From positions 1 to 12,636 of the forward strand of contig DYNO01000036.1 of NCBI GenBank assembly GCA_020721025.1: a stretch of 12,636 nucleotides of DNA, read 5' to 3'. Below, in pieces: positions 7,071-12,636 of the stretch. The translations under genes and the position numbers were made by a program. Numbering within the stretch: the first letter of the stretch is position 1; each line of letters opens with the position of its first letter. Source of the stretch: Thiomargarita sp. (GTDB lineage Bacteria > Pseudomonadota > Gammaproteobacteria > Beggiatoales > Beggiatoaceae). Under the pieces are notes generated by a model. The model did not search any database and was not told the DNA's origin. It was given only the letters and a program-made list of their open reading frames with translations.

Positions 7071-8720
7071 ATGAATAACTACCTCTACTTAGGCGATTGC
7101 CTTGACGTATTGCAAGATTATGTCAAAGATGAAACGGTGGATTTAATTTATATCGATCCGCCGTTTAATTCCAAACGCAACTACAACGTGTTTTTTGATG
7201 ACAAAGAAATTCATTCGCAGCGCATTGCATTTGAAGATACGTGGTCATTGAAAAATGTTGGCGATTCGTTGCAACAACTGCACATTGCCCAATATGATGA
7301 CTTGTACAATTTATTGAAAGTTTATCAAAAGCTTGCGCCACAAGTATTTCCGTATTTGGTGATGATGGCATTGCGGATTGTTGAATTGCATCGCGTGTTG
7401 AAACCGACGGGAAGTTTTTATTTACACTGCGATCCGACTGCAAGCCATTATTTGAAAACGATTTGTGATACTGCGTTTGGAATGAATAACTTTTGTAATC
7501 ATCTGACGTGGAAAAGAAGCGATGTTCACAATGATGCCAAAAAGAAATATCCTTCAGTCACAGATCACATTCTGCTGTATCGCAAAAGTGACGAATTTAC
7601 TTTTAAAAAACAACATATTGCTCATGCTGATCGGACACTGCAAGACTGGTATCAATTTTTAGAATTTCCGGATGGAAGTGTGCGACGCATGACGAAGGAA
7701 GAAAAAGAAACGCAAATCTTTCCTGAAGAAACAAGGCGTTTCAATACAGCAGACATGGCAAGCCCTAATCCACGTCCCAACTTAATGTATGAATACAAAG
7801 GCTTCTCTCATCCTCCTAAAGGTTGGCGTTATTCGCTTGAAAAAATGAAAGAGCTTGATGAACAAGGATTATTACTATTTCCAAGTTCGTCCGATGGGAG
7901 AATCATGTTAAAGCGGTATTTGGATGAGCAACAGGGTGCGGTAATTAGCGATCTTTGGTTAGATATCAGCCAATTACGAGCGAATAATGCGGAAGGTCTG
8001 GGTTATCCGACGCAAAAACCGAAAGCGTTGTTAGAGCGGATTATTGAAGCGAGTTCCAACGAAAACGATTTGATTTTAGACGCATTTTGTGGCTGCGGCA
8101 CTTCGATTGATGCGGCGGAAGGCTTAAAACGGCGGTGGATTGGAATTGACATTTCCCCTCTCGCACTTTCTGTCATTAAACGTCGCTTACGAGATGCGTA
8201 CAAGGGGGATTTAAGCAAATTTGAAATTCGCGGCATTCCCACCGATGAAAAGTCTGCGATTAAACTGTGGGAACAAAATGCGTTTGCGTTTCAAGATTGG
8301 TGGATTACTGAATTTGAAGCCTTTTCCAGTACATTCGGTAAAAAAGGCGCGGACAAGGGCGTAGATGGGATTGCACTGTACGCGTTGCCACAATTGGCGG
8401 AACCGTTGCGCGTCGCATTTCAAGTCAAAGGTGGCGAAAAAGTACAAGCAAAAGATATAGATGTGCTACTCGGTGCGATGGTGGTGCACAAATGTGAACT
8501 CGGTGTCTTTTTAACTCGCGCTGCACCCACTAAACCCATGTTAGATAAAGTAATGACGGTGGGTTATTTTGAAATGGGCAACCAAAGTTATCCCAAGTTA
8601 CAAATTCTCACCTTAGCCGAATTTTTCAACAATCTGCGTCCCAAACTCCCCAGTCATAACGTCACCTTCAAAAGTGCAGTCACTACCGGCAAGGGTGGCG
8701 AACAAAAAAATTTATTGTGA
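7071..8720 (+). CDS. Beta-class DNA methyltransferase with a C-terminal Mrr-like nuclease domain
   Basis: This 549-residue protein opens with a beta-class amino-methyltransferase domain. The catalytic motif IV DPPFN (residues 29-33) comes before the AdoMet-binding motif I, AFCGCGTS (F339-T344), which continues into RRWIGIDIS. The roughly 300 residues between should contain the target-recognition region. The DPPF form suggests adenine-N6 or cytosine-N4 methylation; which one cannot be read. Residues about 405-535 resemble a PD-(D/E)xK domain of the Mrr type: GADKGVDG (D428, D432), then VAFQVKGG (Q451, K453), and a GVFLT strand. A methylase and a nuclease in one chain could be a compact restriction-modification enzyme. 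The ATG at 7071 is chosen over the adjacent TTG at 7068 because CAGGAA at 7061-7066 is well placed for it. No separate restriction or specificity subunit is present. Methylase sure, nuclease domain probable. Confidence 0.9.
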   Translation: MNNYLYLGDCLDVLQDYVKDETVDLIYIDPPFNSKRNYNVFFDDKEIHSQRIAFEDTWSLKNVGDSLQQLHIAQYDDLYNLLKVYQKLAPQVFPYLVMMALRIVELHRVLKPTGSFYLHCDPTASHYLKTICDTAFGMNNFCNHLTWKRSDVHNDAKKKYPSVTDHILLYRKSDEFTFKKQHIAHADRTLQDWYQFLEFPDGSVRRMTKEEKETQIFPEETRRFNTADMASPNPRPNLMYEYKGFSHPPKGWRYSLEKMKELDEQGLLLFPSSSDGRIMLKRYLDEQQGAVISDLWLDISQLRANNAEGLGYPTQKPKALLERIIEASSNENDLILDAFCGCGTSIDAAEGLKRRWIGIDISPLALSVIKRRLRDAYKGDLSKFEIRGIPTDEKSAIKLWEQNAFAFQDWWITEFEAFSSTFGKKGADKGVDGIALYALPQLAEPLRVAFQVKGGEKVQAKDIDVLLGAMVVHKCELGVFLTRAAPTKPMLDKVMTVGYFEMGNQSYPKLQILTLAEFFNNLRPKLPSHNVTFKSAVTTGKGGEQKNLL

Positions 8721-8735
8721 TTTTAAATAATGTTC

Positions 8736-8764
8736 TTGATATGATAAAATATCTCTTTGATAAT
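8736..8764 (+). promoter_or_regulatory. Sigma-70-like promoter of lgt
   Basis: TTGATA (8736-8741) and GATAAT (8759-8764) each match five of six consensus bases and are separated by exactly 17 bases. They begin 16 bases after the methyltransferase stop codon and lie 32 bases before the lgt start. This is the best promoter in the window and suggests lgt, and perhaps the genes after it, are transcribed separately from the methyltransferase. Confidence 0.55.
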
Positions 8765-8795
8765 TAAAATTTTTTTGCAACGCATAGGATGAAAT

Positions 8796-9581
8796 ATGTT
8801 GACTTACCCCCAAATCGACCCCGTGATGTTGAACCTCGGTCTGATACAAATTCACTGGTATGGCATGATGTATTTAATCGGATTCCTTGCTGGATGGTGG
8901 CTAGGCGTGCAACGAGTCAAATGTCCCAATCCCCTACTCACTGTCGAACAAGTGGGTGATTTACTGTTTTTCATCGCCTTGGGCGTGGTATTGGGTGGAC
9001 GACTCGGTTATGTGTTATTCTATGATTTATCAAGCTATTTACACAATCCCATCGCTATTTTACAAGTATGGAAGGGCGGCATGTCTTTTCACGGTGGCTT
9101 AATTGGCGTAATTATTGGTGTATTTATTTTCGCACGCAACACCGGACACCGCTTTTTTGAAATCGCCGATTTTATCGCACCCTTAGTTCCACCGGGGATT
9201 GCAGCGGGACGCATTGGCAATTTTATCAACGGCGAATTATGGGGTCGTCCGACCGAAGTGCCTTGGGGCATGGTCTTTCCTCACGTCGATAACTTGCCGC
9301 GCCACCCATCGCAACTCTATGAATGTGCACTAGAAGGCATTGCATTATTTATCATTTTATGGCTGTTTTCCAGCCGTCCCCGTCCGATGATGGCAGTATC
9401 GGGTTTATTTCTGATTCTCTACGCTATCTTTCGATTTTTCCTAGAGTTTTTCCGCGAACCCGATGCCCATTTAGGCTATTTAGCATTCGACTGGTTGACG
9501 ATGGGACAATTATTAACCGTGCCCATGCTAATGATTGGAATCCTATTGATGGGATGGGCATATCGCCGCGACTTGAAATAA
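8796..9581 (+). CDS. lgt: Prolipoprotein diacylglyceryl transferase
   Basis: Lgt is the inner-membrane enzyme that moves a diacylglyceryl group from phosphatidylglycerol to the lipobox cysteine of prolipoproteins, the first step of lipoprotein maturation. The 261-residue length is normal and about seven hydrophobic segments are visible. The family signature GRIGNFINGELWGR is present (R139, N142), together with HWYGM (H20-M24), GGMSFHGG (H99, matching the essential His of E. coli Lgt) and FFREPD (R220, matching the C-terminal essential Arg). AGGAT at 8786-8790 is a good ribosome site six bases or so before the ATG. In many proteobacteria lgt is followed by thyA; here a RuBisCO-like gene follows after 41 bases. 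Confidence 0.97.
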   Translation: MLTYPQIDPVMLNLGLIQIHWYGMMYLIGFLAGWWLGVQRVKCPNPLLTVEQVGDLLFFIALGVVLGGRLGYVLFYDLSSYLHNPIAILQVWKGGMSFHGGLIGVIIGVFIFARNTGHRFFEIADFIAPLVPPGIAAGRIGNFINGELWGRPTEVPWGMVFPHVDNLPRHPSQLYECALEGIALFIILWLFSSRPRPMMAVSGLFLILYAIFRFFLEFFREPDAHLGYLAFDWLTMGQLLTVPMLMIGILLMGWAYRRDLK

Positions 9582-9622
9582 ATCCGTTTATCTTGAGTCC
9601 CAAACTTGGAATATAAAACATC

Positions 9623-10735
9623 ATGCAAGAACGCTTTACCGTTGAATATCACATTGTTGGCGACGAAAACAGCGCGTTGGAACAGGCGAAAATTATCCGC
9701 TTAGAACAAACGGTTGAAGTGAGTGACGAGTTAGTGCCACCGGGCTTGATTCGCGACCAAGTGATTGGTCAGATTGAACATTTTGCCGCGTTGAATTCAC
9801 AATTATTTACCGCAACCATCAGTTATGCAGTGGATACCACGGCGCTGGAACTCACACAATTGCTCAATGTGATTTTTGGTAACACCAGTATCAAGGCGGG
9901 TATTCGGGTACATCGGATCGATTTAAGTCCAACATTATTGCGTAATTTTGGCGGTCCCCGTTTTGGGATTGCCGGATTGCGTAAGCAATTGAACGTGCTA
10001 GAAAAACCGTTGTTGTGCACCGCGTTAAAACCGATGGGCAAAACACCAGAACAGATTGCAGAGTTGGCATATTTATTCGCATTGGGCGGAGTGGATGTGA
10101 TTAAAGACGATCATGGTTTAACCAATCAATCATTTTGTCAATTTGAACAACGAGTTACACTGTGTGCCCAAGCGGTGCAACGCGCCAATGACAAAACTGG
10201 AAAAAATTGTGTGTACGCGCCCCATGTCACCGCTCCCAGTACCGAAATCAAGGCGCGCGTGACCTATGCGAAACAGGCGGGCGCGGGCGCGTTGTTAATT
10301 GCACCGGGATTGACAGGTTTTGATACCATGCGCGCCTTGGCGGAAGATGAGCAAGTGAATTTACCCCTGATTTCGCATCCTGCATTATTGGGTTCGATGG
10401 TGATTAGCCCGCACAATGGCTTGTCTCATCGTGTCATTTTTGGGCAATTACAACGAGTTGCGGGGGCAGATGCGTCCATTTATCCCAATTATGGCGGGCG
10501 TTTTGGCTTCAGTCAGGCAGAATGTCAAAGTATTGCACAAGGTTGTCAGGAATCAATGGGCAATTATCCCGCGATTTTTCCAACGCCGGGCGGGGGCATG
10601 GAGTTGGCTCGTGTTCCTGAATTATTGCAGTTTTATGGCGACGATGTGATGTTTTTAATTGGCGGTTCACTCTATTCGCGTTCGCCGGACTTGGTTGAAA
10701 ATGCACAATATTTTCTATCACTGGTGGGTCGTTAG
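9623..10735 (+). CDS. RuBisCO-like protein (form IV)
   Basis: A 370-residue member of the RuBisCO large-chain superfamily, too altered to fix CO2. The N-terminal domain (about 1-125) ends in NFGGPRFGI, aligning with the FQGPPHGI segment of true RuBisCO. The barrel carries LKPMGKT (K136, matching catalytic K175), GGVDVIKDDH (K161-D162-D163-H164) and SHPALLGS (H252; R295 replaced by P). GGRFGFS (291-297), PGGGME (322-327) and LIGGSL (345-350) line the phosphate side. At the carbamate-metal triad the Lys and Asp are kept, but Glu204 is His164, and the mobile loop-6 Lys is missing. Known RuBisCO-like proteins act as enolases or isomerases in methylthioadenosine salvage or as decarboxylases in apiose breakdown; the sequence does not decide between these. 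No mtn gene is adjacent. It lies between lgt and a DNA-repair gene, 17 bases ahead of the latter. Confidence 0.92.
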   Translation: MQERFTVEYHIVGDENSALEQAKIIRLEQTVEVSDELVPPGLIRDQVIGQIEHFAALNSQLFTATISYAVDTTALELTQLLNVIFGNTSIKAGIRVHRIDLSPTLLRNFGGPRFGIAGLRKQLNVLEKPLLCTALKPMGKTPEQIAELAYLFALGGVDVIKDDHGLTNQSFCQFEQRVTLCAQAVQRANDKTGKNCVYAPHVTAPSTEIKARVTYAKQAGAGALLIAPGLTGFDTMRALAEDEQVNLPLISHPALLGSMVISPHNGLSHRVIFGQLQRVAGADASIYPNYGGRFGFSQAECQSIAQGCQESMGNYPAIFPTPGGGMELARVPELLQFYGDDVMFLIGGSLYSRSPDLVENAQYFLSLVGR

Positions 10736-10752
10736 CCGGAGATTGAAAAATC

Positions 10753-11190
10753 ATGCGCTTATGGACATTACACCCCAAATATTTAGATAGCAAGGGACTC
10801 GTTGCCGTATGGCGGGAAGCACTGCTTGCCCAAAAAGTTTTACAAGGATTAACCAAGGGTTACAAACAGCATCCGCAACTCTATCGGTTCAAAGCGCAAA
10901 CTGACCCACTCAATGCGATTGCGTTGTATTTACTGCATATTTATCAAGAATCACAGCAACGTCACTATCAATTTGATCATCACAAAATTGCTCCAATCCA
11001 CAGTAATCTGACAATTCTCGCAACGGAGGGGCAATTACAGTATGAGAGGCAACATTTATTGCAGAAATTACAACAACGTGACGTAAACAAATATCATGAA
11101 TTGTTGTCGATAACTCAGCCTGAACCTTTGCCATTATTCCACATCGTCGCGGGGGCTGTGGAAACATGGGAAATTCAACCAAATAAATGA
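10753..11190 (+). CDS. Pyrimidine dimer DNA glycosylase/endonuclease V family protein
   Basis: This 145-residue protein matches, from memory, the bacterial Pyr_excise family related to phage T4 endonuclease V, which cuts the glycosyl bond at UV-induced pyrimidine dimers and then nicks the strand as an AP lyase. It opens with MRLWTLHPKYLD, then GLVAVWREALLAQ, GYKQHPQL and DPLNAIALYL, and ends with AVETWEI, all typical of this group. R21-E22 align with R22-E23 of T4 endonuclease V, where E23 is catalytic. In T4 the nucleophile is the amino group of Thr2 after Met removal; here the aligned position is Met1 followed by Arg, so the initiator Met amine may play that role. GGAGA at 10738-10742 serves as ribosome site. 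Translation is probably coupled to the RuBisCO-like gene. No link in function between the two is evident. Confidence 0.8.
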   Translation: MRLWTLHPKYLDSKGLVAVWREALLAQKVLQGLTKGYKQHPQLYRFKAQTDPLNAIALYLLHIYQESQQRHYQFDHHKIAPIHSNLTILATEGQLQYERQHLLQKLQQRDVNKYHELLSITQPEPLPLFHIVAGAVETWEIQPNK

Positions 11191-11433
11191 GAGATGCTGC
11201 GGCAATCAGTGTAAGTGCCCGCCCTATTTTTCAAACAATTCGTGTTATCATTTGCAACATTGTGAAGCGTTTTTCATTCATCATCATTCGTGAAAGCAAG
11301 CAATTGGGAATATTTATTTTGTTTTTCAAGCCACTAAAATAAAAATTTCAAATTTTCCGAATGGTTCACTGCATGAAAACTCCATCGGCTCAATTGCAGC
11401 TATCGTTATGTTATTCCAAACATATTTCATCCC

Positions 11434-11438
11434 GGAAG
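11434..11438 (+). promoter_or_regulatory. Ribosome binding site that fixes the yqhD-like start at 11445
   Basis: GGAAG lies six bases before the ATG at 11445. Starting there gives MLNFIFHNPTKILFG, which matches the N-terminus of YqhD. The earlier in-frame ATG at 11361 would add 28 residues foreign to the family and has no such site. Confidence 0.6.
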
Positions 11439-11444
11439 ACGACC

Positions 11445-12599
11445 ATGTTAAATTTTATTTTTCATAATCCAACCAAAATTCTATTTGGTGCCGGACAAAT
11501 TGCTGAAATTGGCAAAGAAATTCCTAAAAATGCCAAAGTTTTAATTACTTACGGCGGTGGCAGTGTCAAAAATAATGGCACGCTTGACGAAGTAAAGACA
11601 GCCTTAGCAGAACACACTTGTTTTGAATTCGCGGGCATTGAACCCAATCCCAGCTATGAAACATTGATGAAGGCGGTGGCAATCGTCAAGGCGCAACAGA
11701 TTGATTTTCTTCTCGCGGTAGGTGGTGGCTCGGTCATTGATGGTACAAAATTCATTGCAGCCGCGGCAAAATTTACCGGAGAAAGTTGGGATATTTTGGC
11801 AAAACACGCGCCCATTTCCGAAGCAATTCCATTGGCAAGTGTGCTGACGTTGCCCGCGACCGGCTCGGAAATGAACAGCAACGCGGTGATTACCCGCCAA
11901 TCGACCCATGAAAAATTATACTTTGGTCATCCCCTAGTGCAGCCCGTGTTTTCAGTCCTAGACCCCACGAAAACCTACAGTTTGCCGCCTCGCCAAGTTG
12001 CCAATGGCATCGTCGATACCTTTGTGCATGTGATGGAACAATATTTGACGTATCCCGCCGACGCACCGTTACAAGATCGATTTGCTGAAGGTATCTTATT
12101 GACTTTAATCGAAGAAGCGGCAAAAGTGCTGCAACAACCACAAGATTATGCAGTGCGTGCAAATTTGATGTGGTGTGGCACGATGGCATTGAATGGCTTG
12201 ATTGGCGTAGGCGTACCGCAAGACTGGGCAACGCACATGATTGGTCATGAAATCACTGCGTTACATGGCTTAGATCATGGACAAACCCTTGCGATTATTT
12301 TACCGAGTGTATTGACAGTGCAACAGGCTGAAAAACGAGAAAAATTGCTGCAATATGCCGAGCGGGTGTGGCACATTCAAGAGGGGACGGAAGAGCATCG
12401 AATACAAAAAGCGATTGATAAAACTCGAAATTTCTTTGAACAGGTCGGAGTGAAAACGCGATTGCGTGATTATGGGATTACTCAAGAATCTATCCCCAAA
12501 TTGATTCAACAGCTAAAGAATCATGGCTTTGTGGCATTGGGCGAACATCAAAATATTGATCTCCACCTCAGCCAGCGTATTTTAGAATTAAGTTTGTAA
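11445..12599 (+). CDS. yqhD: YqhD-type NADPH-dependent aldehyde reductase (iron-containing ADH family)
   Basis: A 384-residue cytoplasmic oxidoreductase closely resembling E. coli YqhD, which reduces many short aldehydes (for example lipid-peroxidation products, glyoxal, butanal) with NADPH and protects against aldehyde stress. The N-terminal dinucleotide domain has ITYGGGSVKNNG (G37-S40) and AVGGGSVIDGTKFIAA (92-106). The C-terminal helical domain carries the metal ligands: D191 and H195 in NGIVDTFVH, H264 in DWATHM and H278 in GLDHGQ, all conserved. LTLPATGSE and LLQYAERVW are also as in YqhD. The length fits the family (387 residues in E. coli). It has a 254-base upstream region in which I find no clear promoter; the E. 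coli regulator gene yqhC is not here. Whether it serves detoxification or a pathway with the nearby RuBisCO-like protein is open. Confidence 0.94.
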   Translation: MLNFIFHNPTKILFGAGQIAEIGKEIPKNAKVLITYGGGSVKNNGTLDEVKTALAEHTCFEFAGIEPNPSYETLMKAVAIVKAQQIDFLLAVGGGSVIDGTKFIAAAAKFTGESWDILAKHAPISEAIPLASVLTLPATGSEMNSNAVITRQSTHEKLYFGHPLVQPVFSVLDPTKTYSLPPRQVANGIVDTFVHVMEQYLTYPADAPLQDRFAEGILLTLIEEAAKVLQQPQDYAVRANLMWCGTMALNGLIGVGVPQDWATHMIGHEITALHGLDHGQTLAIILPSVLTVQQAEKREKLLQYAERVWHIQEGTEEHRIQKAIDKTRNFFEQVGVKTRLRDYGITQESIPKLIQQLKNHGFVALGEHQNIDLHLSQRILELSL

Positions 12600-12636
12600 C
12601 GGCAATAGATTCGATGCTGAAGAGTAACATTGTTCA

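Noticed and set aside
8721..10735. A functional RuBisCO or carbon-fixation operon
   Set aside because: The large-chain homologue lacks essential catalytic residues, and there is no small subunit, activase or phosphoribulokinase nearby.
10509..10856. Minus-strand frame of 115 codons across the RuBisCO-like and glycosylase genes
   Set aside because: It lies opposite two strongly supported genes and shows no family motif; it is a shadow frame.
11361..11444. N-terminal extension of the YqhD-like protein from the ATG at 11361
   Set aside because: The 28 extra residues are absent from YqhD, and GGAAG supports the ATG at 11445.

Overview
The window looks like a piece of a gammaproteobacterial chromosome of moderate-to-low GC. 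That placement is inferred from the close match I recognise between the last gene and enterobacterial YqhD, and from ordinary Lgt and RibD sequences. A sulfur-oxidising Thiotrichales-type host is possible but cannot be shown from these bases. Every gene I accept lies on the + strand. I see no tRNA, rRNA, CRISPR array, insertion sequence or phage gene.

Left part (1-5077): a protein of unknown function cut by the window edge; a metallo-beta-lactamase-fold hydrolase; a 509-base AT-rich non-coding gap with inverted repeats; then a tight run of ribD (riboflavin synthesis), a membrane-anchored calcineurin-type phosphoesterase and a small class II aldolase-fold protein, separated by 9 and 21 bases.

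Middle part (5197-8720): an antiporter-like membrane subunit of the NuoL/HyfB/MrpA type, split by a -1 frame change at a run of six G, followed by a beta-class DNA methyltransferase whose C-terminus looks like an Mrr-type PD-(D/E)xK nuclease domain.

Right part (8796-12599): lgt (lipoprotein maturation) behind a good sigma-70-like promoter; a RuBisCO-like protein with an altered active site; a small endonuclease V-family pyrimidine-dimer glycosylase; and a YqhD-type aldehyde reductase.

Most genes are housekeeping or stand-alone enzymes and do not form one obvious pathway. The most interesting elements are the RuBisCO-like protein (metal-ligand Glu replaced by His, no loop-6 Lys), its occurrence in one window with a class II aldolase and an aldehyde reductase (a combination resembling 5'-methylthioadenosine/5-deoxyadenosine salvage by the DHAP shunt, but not proven), the methyltransferase-nuclease fusion, and the broken antiporter gene. 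I found no clearly new multi-gene system.
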